64,000 bases of DNA from FEN-299 sp963717945 (GCA_963717945.1 CAVQXT010000003.1:1116001-1180000), one strand, 5' to 3'; counted from the first letter of the stretch, positions 39,242 through 48,775 are shown. Program-made: numbers and translations. The notes: generated by a model not told the origin, from the sequence alone.

Positions 39242-41350
39242 TCAGGCGAAGAACGACGCGGTCAGCAGCGCGTCCTGCAGCCAGGCGATCCACTTCCACA
39301 TCCACTTGGTCGCCGCCGCCCCGCCGCGCGGCTCGAGCGTCCGGCTGTTGTTCGCGTAGTTGACGTCGAGCAGCAGCACGCGGTCCGGATCGACCTGCGC
39401 CGAGACCGCCCGGGAGCCCCGCTCGTAGGAGTACAACTTCCAGCGCTCACGCCCGTCCCAGCGCTCGCGCACCCGCTCGCCGTTCTCGAACCTGACCAGC
39501 ACGTCCACCGGGAAGAGCCCCTCGCCCAGACGCCGCACGACGACCGTCGTCCGGAATCGCCCCGGCGCCGCGCGCTCGGCCTCGTAGCGGGCCTCGCCGC
39601 GCGCCTCGAAGAAGCCGCTCTCGCCGACCGGCTCGCTGCGAAGGTCGGCCACCTCGTAGTCGAACACGTTCGAGCTGCGGTAGACCTGGTCGAAGAACCA
39701 GGTCATGTCGCGCCCGGAGACCTCGTTGACCACGTCGAAGAAGTCCTGCGGCGTCGGGTGGCGGAACCGGTACCGCTCGAAGAAGGTGGACATGACCCGC
39801 TGCAGCACCGGCCAGCCGAGGAACCGCTCGAGCGAGTTCAGCCAGAGCGCCGTCTTGCTGTAGGACAGCGCGCCGCCCGCGGCCGGCCAGTAGCGCCACG
39901 ACGGCGTGGACTGCCGGTCGAGTTTCGCGCCGGCCCGGTAGTCGGCCAGGCCGTTCTCGTCCACCGCGCGCGAGATCGGAATGTCGCGCAGCACGATCGG
40001 CACGAAGCCGCCCAGCACGCGGATCGACGCGTAATTCGGCGTGAACGCCATCGCCATCGTCCGGCCGGTGGAGAAGGTGTTGAGCCCCTCGTCCATCCAC
40101 GCGTCCTCGAACTCGTTGTTGCCCACCAGCGCGTACCAGAACTGGTGCCCGCACTCGTGAACCGTCACCCCTTCGGGGCTGGCCACCTCGGCCGGCGCCA
40201 GCCACGACGTGCCGGCGGTGAACAGCGTCGGGTACTCCATTCCGTCGGCGTCGCTCTGCCATGCCGGATCGACGATCGTGATGTGCGGATAAGGGTAGGG
40301 GCCGAACCACTGGCCGTAGTAGCGCAGGGCCGCGCGCGTCGCGGCGAAGTGGCGCTCGGCCTGGCCGGCGTGCTCGGGCTGCAGCAGCAGCCGCATCTCG
40401 ACCGGCGGCAGTCCCGCCTGCTCGAACCTCGCCGTCCGCACCAGGTAGTGCGGGCTCGTCGTCCAGGCGAAGTCGTGCACGTCCTCCTGGTAGAACCGGT
40501 GCGAGGTCGTCGCGTCCGGGTTGTCGCGCGCCTCGCGCTCCAGGCCGGTCGCGCCGACCACCCACCCCTTGGGGACGGTGAGCGTCACGTCGTAGACGCC
40601 GTAGTCGGAGAAGAACTCGGTGCTCGCGTGGAACTGGTGGCAGTTCCAGCCGCCGTCCTCGAGCACGCCGACCTTGGGGAACCACTGGCCGAGGAAGAAG
40701 AAGTCGCCGATGGCGCCCGTGCGCGAGAAGGTGCGCGGCACCTGCGACGTCCATTCGAGATACACGGTGATGGACTCGCCGGGCGCCACCGCGCGGGGCA
40801 GCGGCACCGCCATCACCGTCTGGTCGTCCGCGTTGCCGTCGTCGGGCGCGACGAAGCGGCGGCCGGCCATCAGATCGACGTCGGCGCCGCCGGCGCCGGC
40901 CGTCCGGATCGCCGTCACGTCGGTCCACCCCCAGTCCTTCCGGTCCAGCGAGGAGAGCGGCCCAGGCAGCCGGCCGGCCAGCGCGCGCTCGCGCAGCCAG
41001 GTCGAGCGCGAGTTCTTGAAGGCGTTGAAGTAGAGGTGGTAGCGCAACTCGGAAGTCGGCGCGCTGGTGATGTTGCGCCAGGTCAGCCACTCGCGGCCGG
41101 TGACGACGCGCCGGCGCGAGTCGAGACGCGCCTCGATCCGGTAGTTCGCGTTGCGCGGCGAGATGTCGAGCGGTGCGGGAACGGCCGCGGCGGGCAGGGC
41201 CGCCGACTGGACCGCCGGCTGGATCGCCGGCTGGACCGCCGCCTGTCCGGCCGGGATTCTGGCGACCGGGTCCGCCGGTCTCTCGCGGGCCGCGGGAGCA
41301 ATCGTGAGCGTCAGCAGAAGCAGAACCGCCACCTGCACCCAGCGGCGCAT
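39242..41350 (-). CDS. Secreted M1-family (gluzincin) metallopeptidase
   Basis: The 702-residue protein has a signal peptide (VLLLLTLTIAPAA), an unusual run of PAIQPAVQSA-like repeats to about residue 60, and an aminopeptidase-N-like fold. The zinc site is HECGH (398-402) with Glu-421 in AWMDEGLNTF. The M1 exopeptidase motif GXMEN is replaced by SDADGMEYPTLF, which keeps Glu. Substrate unknown; likely a periplasmic or secreted peptidase. GGAGG precedes ATG; the preceding VWFA gene stops 19 bases away. Confidence 0.88.
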   Translation of the reverse strand: MRRWVQVAVLLLLTLTIAPAARERPADPVARIPAGQAAVQPAIQPAVQSAALPAAAVPAPLDISPRNANYRIEARLDSRRRVVTGREWLTWRNITSAPTSELRYHLYFNAFKNSRSTWLRERALAGRLPGPLSSLDRKDWGWTDVTAIRTAGAGGADVDLMAGRRFVAPDDGNADDQTVMAVPLPRAVAPGESITVYLEWTSQVPRTFSRTGAIGDFFFLGQWFPKVGVLEDGGWNCHQFHASTEFFSDYGVYDVTLTVPKGWVVGATGLEREARDNPDATTSHRFYQEDVHDFAWTTSPHYLVRTARFEQAGLPPVEMRLLLQPEHAGQAERHFAATRAALRYYGQWFGPYPYPHITIVDPAWQSDADGMEYPTLFTAGTSWLAPAEVASPEGVTVHECGHQFWYALVGNNEFEDAWMDEGLNTFSTGRTMAMAFTPNYASIRVLGGFVPIVLRDIPISRAVDENGLADYRAGAKLDRQSTPSWRYWPAAGGALSYSKTALWLNSLERFLGWPVLQRVMSTFFERYRFRHPTPQDFFDVVNEVSGRDMTWFFDQVYRSSNVFDYEVADLRSEPVGESGFFEARGEARYEAERAAPGRFRTTVVVRRLGEGLFPVDVLVRFENGERVRERWDGRERWKLYSYERGSRAVSAQVDPDRVLLLDVNYANNSRTLEPRGGAAATKWMWKWIAWLQDALLTASFFA

Positions 41351-41369
41351 GGAACCTCCGTGCCGGCGA

Positions 41370-43448
41370 TCAGCGCCAGGCCGTCTCAGGGTCCGCGTCG
41401 TGCTTGACCTCGGTCCGCACCTGGAAGCTGCGGAACTTCGAGTAGATCGCGCGCCCTTCCACCGTGTTGCCGCGCAGCCGGTAGGTCTCGCGCATCTCGG
41501 CCGGCACCCACAGGCCGAGCGTGTCGCTCCGGCGGTAGGTCACCGTGGACTCGAGCGTGAGGCCGGCCAGCGAGGCGGTGCCGGCGTTCCGCGCGGCGCG
41601 CAGGAACGTCTTCAGGACGCGCCCGGTCAGCGGATCGATCCAGAACGAGCCCGACGAGGGGACGTCGCCGGCGTCGGTGCCCCTGACGAGCGTGGGCGTC
41701 ACCGTCTCCTGGAAATCCACGCGCAGCAGGGACAGGCCGTCCACCGTCTCTTCGCGCCCGCGCTTGAAGGCGAACGAGTGGATGTTCCGATCGAGCAGGA
41801 TCGTGAGCGCGAACGTCGGCATGTTGATGTCGGTCTTGCCGAGCGCCACCAGGTTGTAGCGCGACCCCTCGTCCTGCACCCGCGTCATCGCGTCGAACGC
41901 CGTGCCGGGCGGCGCCTCCAGGAACAGCTTGCGCAGGCGGTCCTCGCGGTCCCGGACGGCGCGGCCGTCCACCTCGAACACGTCACGGAACGGCACCCAC
42001 GTGTTGCCGTCGGCCGCGGTGACCAGGAGGAAGTCGGACTTCATCTCGCGCGTCTCGGCCGGCCGCATCGCCGGGATCGTCTGGATGTAGTCCTCCTCGG
42101 CGACCACGTTCCGGAACTCGCGGAAGTAGCCGCTGATGTATTCCGCGGCCCGCGCGACGACGGTGTCGAGCTCGGGGTCGGGCTCGGGCGCGTCGCGGCG
42201 GGCGGCGCCCGCGTCGAGCGCCGCGGCCGGCTCGTCGGGCCGATCGCCGGTCGGCGTCGCCGTCGCAGGCGGGGGAGCGACGGCGAAGAACGGCGGATCG
42301 TCGCGCGGCGCCAGGCGCCGTGCGGCGCGCACGGTGACCGACGGCCGGGCGACGACGACCTTGACGGCGTGCGGCTTGCCGTCGCCGTCGGAGGCGGCCG
42401 GCTCGAGCTCGAGCCGATAGAGCCCCGACAAGGCGAGGCCCACGCGGTCGAGCGCCTGGTCCACGTTGCGGCCGGCGCGGACGAGGCTTCCGCCGGTCGC
42501 GAGGCTCAACTGCTCGAGGTCGTTCCAGCCCTCCGAGCGGCCGAGCGCCGGCAGGCCCAGGACGTAGAGCGCGGATCGGGACGCCACGGCGGCCGCTTCG
42601 GCTGCCTGCAACTGCGACCTGAACAGGGCCGGCGCCGGACGGTCCGCGTCGGCAAGGCCGGCCGTGACGAGGATGACCGACTTCGGGCCGGGCGCCACCA
42701 CGAGGCCGGCGAGCAGCCGCGTGGCCACGTCGAGCGGCCGGTCGCCGCGCGCGCCGGGCCCCGCCTCCGGCCCCTTCGCCGGCGTCGCCTCCTGCCTCGA
42801 CTCCTCCACGGGCCTGGCGGCCGCGCCGGTCTCGGCGCCAGACGTGGCCGCCGCCGAAGCCGCCGCGGCCGTCGGCACGTCGAGACGCGTGTCGGCCGCC
42901 TCGGCCAGCAGATCGACCGGAGCCCCGCGCCCGACGATGCGGGCGAGCGTGTCGCGGATCGAGGACCGGTCGTCGCCGAAGCTGAGGGCCAGCGAGTCGG
43001 CCGGCAGGGGAATCGTGACCAGGGCGACGTGATCGCCCGGGCCGAAGCGGTCCAGCAGCCGGTCGGCCGCCGCGACCACGGTCTTCTCGGCGCCTCGCGG
43101 GAAGCTCGTCTCGTCCACGACGACGAGGATCATGCGGCGGGGCTCGAACAGCGGGGCCCCGGCCGGGTCGGCCGCGCCCGCGGCCAGGCGGGCGGCGGCT
43201 TCCGCGCCCGGCCCGCGGTAGACGTACCGCGCCGAGCGGACGCCGCGCGGCGCGCCGTCAACCGTCACGGCGAACTGCGCGGCGCCGAGACCGGCCACCG
43301 GGCGCCCGTCCGCATCGAAAACGGATACGTCGAGAGCGAGCGCGCGAGGGGCGCGCTGCTGCGCCCGGACCATCACGCCGGCCGTTGCTGCCGCGGCGAT
43401 GGCACCCGCCACCGCGGCCCGAAGAGTCCACCTCGCCAGACGCTGCAT
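41370..43448 (-). CDS. VWFA-related secreted protein
   Basis: The 692-residue protein has a signal peptide (AAVAGAIAAAATAGVMVRAQ). ALDVSVFDADGRPVAGL and FAVTVDGAPRGVRSARYVYRG open a von Willebrand-type A domain (LVVVDETSFPRG as the MIDAS-like DxS element, then SVILVTAGLAD). This 'VWFA-related acidobacterial' architecture is common in the phylum. The C-terminal half (GYFREFRNVVAEEDYIQ to FRSFQVRTEVKH) is a separate beta-rich domain. ATG 43448 follows AAGGAG by six bases. It heads a three-gene operon with the peptidase and membrane protein. Confidence 0.82.
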   Translation of the reverse strand: MQRLARWTLRAAVAGAIAAAATAGVMVRAQQRAPRALALDVSVFDADGRPVAGLGAAQFAVTVDGAPRGVRSARYVYRGPGAEAAARLAAGAADPAGAPLFEPRRMILVVVDETSFPRGAEKTVVAAADRLLDRFGPGDHVALVTIPLPADSLALSFGDDRSSIRDTLARIVGRGAPVDLLAEAADTRLDVPTAAAASAAATSGAETGAAARPVEESRQEATPAKGPEAGPGARGDRPLDVATRLLAGLVVAPGPKSVILVTAGLADADRPAPALFRSQLQAAEAAAVASRSALYVLGLPALGRSEGWNDLEQLSLATGGSLVRAGRNVDQALDRVGLALSGLYRLELEPAASDGDGKPHAVKVVVARPSVTVRAARRLAPRDDPPFFAVAPPPATATPTGDRPDEPAAALDAGAARRDAPEPDPELDTVVARAAEYISGYFREFRNVVAEEDYIQTIPAMRPAETREMKSDFLLVTAADGNTWVPFRDVFEVDGRAVRDREDRLRKLFLEAPPGTAFDAMTRVQDEGSRYNLVALGKTDINMPTFALTILLDRNIHSFAFKRGREETVDGLSLLRVDFQETVTPTLVRGTDAGDVPSSGSFWIDPLTGRVLKTFLRAARNAGTASLAGLTLESTVTYRRSDTLGLWVPAEMRETYRLRGNTVEGRAIYSKFRSFQVRTEVKHDADPETAWR

Positions 43449-43508
43449 CGACACTCCTTGACCGGGTCTCCCGTGCCGCACTAGTCTACCTCTCTCTGCG
43501 ATCGGGAT

Positions 43509-43536
43509 GGCTCTTGGCTCTCGGCTCTTGGCTCTC
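43509..43536. repeat. 14-bp tandem duplication GGCTCTTGGCTCTC
   Basis: Two perfect copies in tandem, with further GGCTCTN echoes on both sides, in the gap upstream of the VWFA gene. A reversed echo (CCGAGAGCCGTC) lies near 43587. Confidence 0.8.
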
Positions 43537-43615
43537 GGCGTGACATGCGTCACAGCGCCGCAAGCCGAACGCCGACATCCGACAGCCGAGAGCCGTCGTC
43601 GAAGGCCGGGCTTCC

Positions 43616-43683
43616 GTAGGGCGACCCTTCAGGGTCGCCAAGGCCCGGCTAGTCCGTGTGTAGGGCGACCCTTTAGGGTTGCC
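43616..43683. repeat. Two forward REPs upstream of the DUF1445 gene
   Basis: GTAG heads at 43616 and 43660; stems GGCGACCC-TTCA-GGGTCGCC and GGCGACCC-TTTA-GGGTTGCC. An apparent TTG start of the next gene (43679) falls within the second element. Confidence 0.9.
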
Positions 43684-43696
43684 AATCGGATCGACT

Positions 43697-44470
43697 ATGA
43701 CGCCAGCCGAGCTTCGTGCTTCGTTTCGCCGCGGAGAGCTCGCGCGCCCGACGGCCGGGCTGGCCCCCGGCTTCGTGCAGGCCAACCTCGTCGTCCTGCC
43801 GCGCGAGCAGGCGTTCGACTTCCTGCTCTTCACCCAGCGCAACCCGAAGCCGTGCCCGCTGCTCGAGGTGGTCGAGGCCGGGTCGGCCGAGCCGCGGCTG
43901 ATGGCGCCCGGCGCCGACCTTCGCACCGACGTGCCGCGCTACCGCGTCTACCGCGACGGCACGCTGGTCGGCGAGCCGACCGACCTGAAGGCGCTCTGGA
44001 GCGACGACCTCGTGTCGTTTCTCATCGGCTGCAGCTTCACCTTCGAATCGGCGCTCGCAGAGGCCGGCCTCCCGGTCCGCCACGTGGAGCAGGGCACCAA
44101 CGTGCCGATGTACTTCACGTCGCTGCCCACGGTGCCGGCCGGCGCGTTCCACGGCCCGATGGTCGTCTCGATGCGGCCGATCCCGGCCGGCCAGGTCGTG
44201 CGCGCGGTGCAGGTGACGTCGCGGTTCCCGGCGGTCCACGGGGCGCCCATCCACCTGGGCGACCCGGCGGCGATCGGCATCCGCGACATCGCGAAGCCCG
44301 ACCTGGGCGACCCGGTGGAGATCCGGGCCGGGGAAGTGCCCGTGTTCTGGGCGTGCGGCGTGACGCCGCAGGCGGTGGCCATGGCGTCGAAGCCGCGGCT
44401 GATGCTGACGCACGCGCCGGGCCACATGTTCGTCACCGACCGGCGTGACGCGGAGTTTGCGGTCATCTGA
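43697..44470 (+). CDS. DUF1445 / D-glutamate cyclase N-terminal-like hydro-lyase family protein
   Basis: The 257-residue protein matches the YcsI/DUF1445 'putative hydro-lyase' family: PTAGLAPGFVQANLVVLP, DLVSFLIGCSFTFESALAEAG, VEQGTNVPMYFTS, FHGPMVVSMRP and a C-terminal HAPGHMFVTD. In mammals DUF1445 is fused to DUF4392 in DGLUCY, D-glutamate cyclase. The gene immediately downstream here is a DUF4392 protein. ATG 43697 is chosen because the upstream TTG lies in a REP. Confidence 0.88.
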   Translation: MTPAELRASFRRGELARPTAGLAPGFVQANLVVLPREQAFDFLLFTQRNPKPCPLLEVVEAGSAEPRLMAPGADLRTDVPRYRVYRDGTLVGEPTDLKALWSDDLVSFLIGCSFTFESALAEAGLPVRHVEQGTNVPMYFTSLPTVPAGAFHGPMVVSMRPIPAGQVVRAVQVTSRFPAVHGAPIHLGDPAAIGIRDIAKPDLGDPVEIRAGEVPVFWACGVTPQAVAMASKPRLMLTHAPGHMFVTDRRDAEFAVI

Positions 44471-44508
44471 ACGCCCTACGCCCTACGCCTTGCGACTTAC
44501 GCCCGTAG

Positions 44509-44541
<33 letters not shown>

Positions 44542-44551
44542 GCGACTGTCC

Positions 44552-45409
44552 ATGTCCATCGAGAACATCGTCCTCTCGCGCGACCATCGCGGCATCTCCG
44601 CGCTGAGGCCCTATCTCGCGCCGGACTTCTGCGAGCGCGCGGCGTCGTTCATCCTCGAACGGCTCGGGACCGTCGTCATCGCCACCGGCTTCTACATCCC
44701 CGCCGGGTCCGCCCCCGAGACCGACGGCCCGCCGGGCGCGGTCGCCCTCGGCCGCGTGCTCGCCGGGCTCGGCTCCCACGTGAACTACCTCACCGACGCC
44801 TACACGGCGCCGCTGCTGCGCGCGCTGGCCGGGCCGGGCGCGCAGGTGCTGGAGTTCCCGTTCGCGGATCACCAGGAGAGCTGGCTCCACGCGGCCGACC
44901 TGGTGCGCACCGTCGCGCCGACGCTCACCATCGCCATCGAGCGCTGCGGCCTCACCGGCGAAGGCCTCTACCGCAACATGCGCGGCGTGGACGTGTCCGG
45001 CTACCACGCCAAGATCGACTACGTGTTCCGCACGCACGAGGCGAGCGTGGGGATCGGCGACGGCGGCAACGAGATCGGGATGGGCAACCTCGCGGCGGCG
45101 ATCCCGATGGTGATGCCGATGGCGGGCCCGCCGTGCGCGACGACGACGACGAGGCTGGTCATTTCGAGCGTGTCCAACTGGGGCGCGTGGGGGATCATCG
45201 CGGCCCTGTCGCGGCTGCGCGGACAGAACCTGCTGCCGGGCGTCCGCGAGGCGCACGACCTCACGGCCCAGACCGTGGCGCTCGGCGCGGTGGACGGCAC
45301 GACCGGCCGGCGGACCGAGAGCGTGGACGGGTTCTCGCTCGAGGAGAACGATCGCGTGCTGGCCGAGATGCACACCTGGCTCGGCCGATACGGCGTCGGC
45401 CAACCCTAA
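44552..45409 (+). CDS. DUF4392 / D-glutamate cyclase C-terminal-like protein
   Basis: The 285-residue protein's diagnostic loop is VGIGDGGNEIGMGN. Other conserved parts are VIATGFYIPAG near the start, GPPGAVALGRVLAGLG and an IAIERCGLT strand. In DGLUCY this domain, together with DUF1445, converts D-glutamate to 5-oxo-D-proline. The two genes are 81 bp apart and probably act as a two-subunit enzyme for D-glutamate turnover. The TAA stop (45407-45409) falls in a REP, giving -Gln-Pro at the C-terminus. Confidence 0.88.
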   Translation: MSIENIVLSRDHRGISALRPYLAPDFCERAASFILERLGTVVIATGFYIPAGSAPETDGPPGAVALGRVLAGLGSHVNYLTDAYTAPLLRALAGPGAQVLEFPFADHQESWLHAADLVRTVAPTLTIAIERCGLTGEGLYRNMRGVDVSGYHAKIDYVFRTHEASVGIGDGGNEIGMGNLAAAIPMVMPMAGPPCATTTTRLVISSVSNWGAWGIIAALSRLRGQNLLPGVREAHDLTAQTVALGAVDGTTGRRTESVDGFSLEENDRVLAEMHTWLGRYGVGQP

Positions 45410-45574
45410 AGGGTCGGCCTACAAAAGGCGGGGCTGCAAAGGGTCGGCCTACAAAAGGTGGGCGTACAGCTGTAGGGCGAGGCTTTAGCCTTGCCGGAAC
45501 AAAAGGGTCGGCCTGCAAAAGATCGGCCTGCAGAGGGTGGGCGTACAGCTGTAGGGCGAGGCTTTAGCCTTGCC
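45398..45574. repeat. REP cluster after the DUF4392 gene
   Basis: A reversed REP (45398-45422, overlapping the stop), two CGGCCTAC half-elements, and two forward REPs with stem GGCGAGGC-TTTA-GCCTTGCC (GTAG at 45472 and 45551). An 80-bp unit is repeated. The element ends five bases before the stop of the next gene, so repeats fill the entire convergent gap. Confidence 0.9.
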
Positions 45575-45579
45575 GGGAA

Positions 45580-46380
45580 CTACCGTCTGAGGAACTGCGG
45601 CAGCAGGTCCGGCCCCGGCGAGACTTCCTCGCGCACGACCAGCGTCCACGTGCCGCGACCGCGGCGCGTCTGCGGGGAGAGATAGGCCCACGTCACGATC
45701 CCCGGCTCGCCCTCGAGCACGTACGACGCGCCGAGCCGCGCGTCGAGGGTGACCGAGTTCACGCTGCCGGCCTCCCACGTGACGTTCTCCTTCACGAGGA
45801 AATCGGCGGTGATCGTGTGGCGCCCCGGCAGGAGCGTCGTGACGCCGAGCAGCGTCTCCTTGATGGCCTTCCCGTCCACCGTCACGTCGCGGATGCCGCC
45901 GCCCGCGGTCAGCGTCGGGAGCAGCTCCTTCCGGTTCTCCTTGACCAGCGCCGCGATCAGGCCCTCGTCGGTGAGGCAGTTGGCGGCGCGTTGCCGGACC
46001 CACTTGGAAGGATCGCGGCGCGCGATGTCGGCCAGCATCTGCTGGTTCTTCAGCCGCTCGACCGCCGCGCCCCGCTCGACCGCGCCCTTCGCGTGCAGGG
46101 CGAGATCGGCGAGCGCGTCCTGGTCGATCAGGCCGCGGATGGCCGCGACGCGGACGTCGCGCTCCGCGCTCGTCTTCGCGAGATTGGTCAGCACCGCCTG
46201 GTCGGTGAGCTTCCGCACCGCCGCGAGGCGCACGTCCATCTCGGCCGCCGCCATCCGGGCGAGGGCCGCGCACGCCGGCTGGTCCCCGGCCTCGCACTCG
46301 CGGATCTGCTTCGCCTGGGCGAACGCGGGAGGCGCCCAGAGAAAGGCGATGAGGACAATCGGGGCGGCAGATCTCAACAT
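45580..46380 (-). CDS. Secreted HEAT-like repeat protein
   Basis: The 266-residue protein has a signal peptide (IVLIAFLWAPPAFAQ). Short helical repeats follow: DVRLAAVRKLTDQAVLTNLA, DVRVAAIRGLIDQDALADLA and WVRQRAANCLTDEGLIAALV. The C-terminal half is a beta domain (PGRHTITADFLVKENV). The repeats contain a D(Q/E)xxLxxLA motif. A binding or scaffold function is likely but the partner is unknown. Confidence 0.7.
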   Translation of the reverse strand: MLRSAAPIVLIAFLWAPPAFAQAKQIRECEAGDQPACAALARMAAAEMDVRLAAVRKLTDQAVLTNLAKTSAERDVRVAAIRGLIDQDALADLALHAKGAVERGAAVERLKNQQMLADIARRDPSKWVRQRAANCLTDEGLIAALVKENRKELLPTLTAGGGIRDVTVDGKAIKETLLGVTTLLPGRHTITADFLVKENVTWEAGSVNSVTLDARLGASYVLEGEPGIVTWAYLSPQTRRGRGTWTLVVREEVSPGPDLLPQFLRR

Positions 46381-46532
46381 AATGGAAACGACACTATCCC
46401 GGCGGGCCGGCAGCGTCAAGAGACTGCCCGAACCTGCCCCACCCTGTCGATCCTGCCCGGGCCGCGCCTCGGCCGCCGTGCGTCCGGCCGCGCCGCAGGC
46501 CCGTATCGATCAGGATACAAGCAACTTTATCA
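46381..46532. other. First half of the divergent intergenic region
   Basis: No gene or repeat is evident here. The region separates a minus-strand gene from the lipoprotein promoter. Confidence 0.4.
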
Positions 46533-46560
46533 TTGACACATGAGTCCGCGTTCGGACAAT
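46533..46560 (+). promoter_or_regulatory. Sigma-70-type promoter upstream of a lipoprotein gene
   Basis: TTGACA at 46533-46538, 16 bases, then GACAAT at 46555-46560. The predicted 5' leader to the ATG at 46693 is about 125 bases and has no obvious fold. Confidence 0.5.
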
Positions 46561-46692
46561 GTAGCGCGAACCAACTCGCCAATACCGAGTCTGCGGTTCT
46601 CTCCCACGCTGGCTGACCTCGTCCATAAGCTGACGCGGGGTCGTTTCTGGTCCATCGCGAGAAGCAGGGCCTGTAAGCGACGGGGCGAAGCT

Positions 46693-47286
46693 ATGCGCAA
46701 ACTGGCGCTCGCGTACACTACAGCTTGTTGTCTGTTCGCCCTGGCAGCCTGCCGGCCCGGTGGGGGACAGGCGGCCGGGCCCCAACCGGTTCACAAGATC
46801 TACAACAAGCAGACCGGCCGGCTGGAGCGGCTCGACTACGACACCAGGAAGAGTGGACGAATCGATACCTGGTGTTACATGGACGGGACACGCCTGCTGC
46901 GCACGGAGATCGACGGCGACGGCGACGGCAAGGTGGACCGCTGGGAGTACTACGGACCGGACCAGAAGCTCGAGAAGGTCGGGCTCTCCAGCCGGAACGA
47001 CGGCGTCGTCGATGAATGGGCCTATGCCGCCCCGGACGGCACCATCGGGCGCCTCGAGATTTCCACCGCCCGCGACGGGAAGGTGACCCGGACCGAGCAC
47101 TACGAGCGTGCCGTCCTGGTTCGCGCGGAGGAGGCCACGCGCCCCGGCGGCCGCCCGGACAAGTGGGAGACCTACAAGAACGGCGCGCTCGAGTCGGTGG
47201 CCTTCGACACGACCGGCCGCGGCACCGCCGACCGCAAGCTGACCTATCTCCCGGGCGGGAAGGTCGTCACCGAGAAGCTCAAGTAG
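46693..47286 (+). CDS. Lipoprotein with repeated WEYY/RxxxxxGRxD strands
   Basis: The 197-residue protein has a type II signal peptide ending LFALAAC. The mature part is made of short beta repeats: RIDTWCYMDG, KVDRWEYYGP, VVDEWAYAAP, KVTRTEHYER and PDKWETYKNG, each with a W/YxxY core. These resemble MORN-like or RHS-type strands. It precedes the EPS regulator and may belong to the same locus. Function unknown. Confidence 0.75.
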   Translation: MRKLALAYTTACCLFALAACRPGGGQAAGPQPVHKIYNKQTGRLERLDYDTRKSGRIDTWCYMDGTRLLRTEIDGDGDGKVDRWEYYGPDQKLEKVGLSSRNDGVVDEWAYAAPDGTIGRLEISTARDGKVTRTEHYERAVLVRAEEATRPGGRPDKWETYKNGALESVAFDTTGRGTADRKLTYLPGGKVVTEKLK

Positions 47287-47302
47287 CCTGTAGCCGTTTT
47301 CC

Positions 47303-48694
47303 TTGCCCAACTCACCTCTCTATCTCTGCTGTCCTCCCGCCGAGCGCCTGATGACCGAGGCGATGCTCGGAGCGGTCGGGCTGTCGCCCCGCTGGATGGA
47401 CGATGCCCGGTCGGCCCTGGCGGCTCTGGCCCGCCAGTCGGGCGTCGTGATCGCCGATTTCGGCGACCCGCGCGCCGCGGCGATCGTGGCCGAGCTCAAG
47501 CGCGCGCGCCCCGCGACGTTCGTGCTGGCCGTCACCGATCCGGTGCGCCCCGGCGGGTTGGCCGAGATCGAGCGGGCGGGCATTCCCGCCGTCCTGCACC
47601 GGCCGCTGGACCCGCAGGCGGTGTCGCTCCTGCTCGGCGCGGTGCCCGAGGAAGGCCTTCGCCGCGAGGGGGCGGCGCTGCTGCAGGGCACGCCGATCGT
47701 GGCGCGCTCGATGGCGATGCGCCAGGCGCTCGACGCGGTCGAGCGCGCGGCCTCGAGCCGGGGGGGCGTGCTGATGTGCGGTGAGCGCGGGTCGGGGCGC
47801 GCGATGCTCGCCCGCGAGATTCACGTCAGGAGCGTCGGGGCCGACGCGCCGTTTGTGCGCGTGAACTGCTCGGACTGGTCCGGCGACGAGTTGGAGGCCG
47901 CCATCTTCGGCACCATGGACCCGGCGCACGGCGAGCCGGCCGACCGGCGCCGGATCGAGAGGGTGGCGGCCGGCAGCGCCCTCGTGTCGGCGCGGGGGGG
48001 CACGCTGTACCTGGCGCACCTGGCCGAAGCGCCCGAGCGCGTGCAGGCCAGGCTGGCGCGCGTGCTTCGCGATGGCGAAGTGAACATCGGAGACGGTCGT
48101 CGGGCGACGCCGCTCAACATTCGGCCGGCCGCCTCGGCCGCGCCAGGCTGGGACGCGTCGGTGGCCGACGGGGGGATCCGCGACGACCTGGCCCGGCGGG
48201 TGGCGGCGAGCCGCGTCAACGTGCCGGCGCTGCGCGACCGGCGCGACGACCTGCCTCTGCTGGCGGCGTGCCTGCTCGACCGGGCGTGCCGCGGCCAGGG
48301 CCTCGACCTCAAGTCGATCGATTCGGCGGCGCTGAGCCTGCTGACCGCGCTGCCGTGGCGCGGGAACGGGCCCGAGCTGGAGGCCGTGCTGGCCGCGGTG
48401 GCGCGCGTGGCGCCGGGCCCGACCATCACGATCGAACACGTCCTGTCTTCCGTCAGCCTCGACGCGGCCGGCGAGAGGCTCGGGCCTTCGGGGACGCTGC
48501 GCGACGCGCGCACCCGGTTCGAGCGCGAGTACATCGCGCTCGTCCTCGAACACCATCGCGGGCGGATCCCGGATGCCGCGCGCACCCTCGGCCTCCAGCG
48601 CACGAACCTCTACCGGAAGATGCGGCTGCTCAAGATTGCCTGGCGAAAAGGCGGCGCCGGCGGTTCGAATGGCAACGGCGGTCACGGTCGATAG
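47303..48694 (+). CDS. NtrC-like regulator with inactive ATPase core
   Basis: This 463-residue protein has a receiver-like N-terminus with IADFGDP, an AAA+ region and a C-terminal Fis-type HTH (ALVLEHHRGRIPDAARTLGL, RTNLYRKMRLLKI). The Walker A position (about 160-167) reads GERGSGRA without the Lys, the Walker B position reads LYLAHLAEAP without Asp-Glu, and the GAFTGA sigma-54 contact loop is missing. It therefore cannot be a standard sigma-54 activator. It probably acts as a DNA-binding regulator of the adjacent EPS genes. Start TTG 47303; weak start evidence. Confidence 0.82.
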   Translation: MPNSPLYLCCPPAERLMTEAMLGAVGLSPRWMDDARSALAALARQSGVVIADFGDPRAAAIVAELKRARPATFVLAVTDPVRPGGLAEIERAGIPAVLHRPLDPQAVSLLLGAVPEEGLRREGAALLQGTPIVARSMAMRQALDAVERAASSRGGVLMCGERGSGRAMLAREIHVRSVGADAPFVRVNCSDWSGDELEAAIFGTMDPAHGEPADRRRIERVAAGSALVSARGGTLYLAHLAEAPERVQARLARVLRDGEVNIGDGRRATPLNIRPAASAAPGWDASVADGGIRDDLARRVAASRVNVPALRDRRDDLPLLAACLLDRACRGQGLDLKSIDSAALSLLTALPWRGNGPELEAVLAAVARVAPGPTITIEHVLSSVSLDAAGERLGPSGTLRDARTRFEREYIALVLEHHRGRIPDAARTLGLQRTNLYRKMRLLKIAWRKGGAGGSNGNGGHGR

Positions 48695-48737
48695 TCGGGC
48701 GATGTGGCGACTTTGATACGGAACCTTTGCCGCGGCC

Positions 48738-48766
48738 TTGACACGGCTCGGCTTGGTGCCGATAGT
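48738..48766 (+). promoter_or_regulatory. Sigma-70 promoter TTGACA-17-GATAGT
   Basis: TTGACA at 48738-48743, 17-bp spacer, GATAGT at 48761-48766; ATG follows nine bases later at 48776, so the message is at most a few bases longer than the reading frame. Confidence 0.6.
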
Positions 48767-48775
48767 AGAGGGCAT

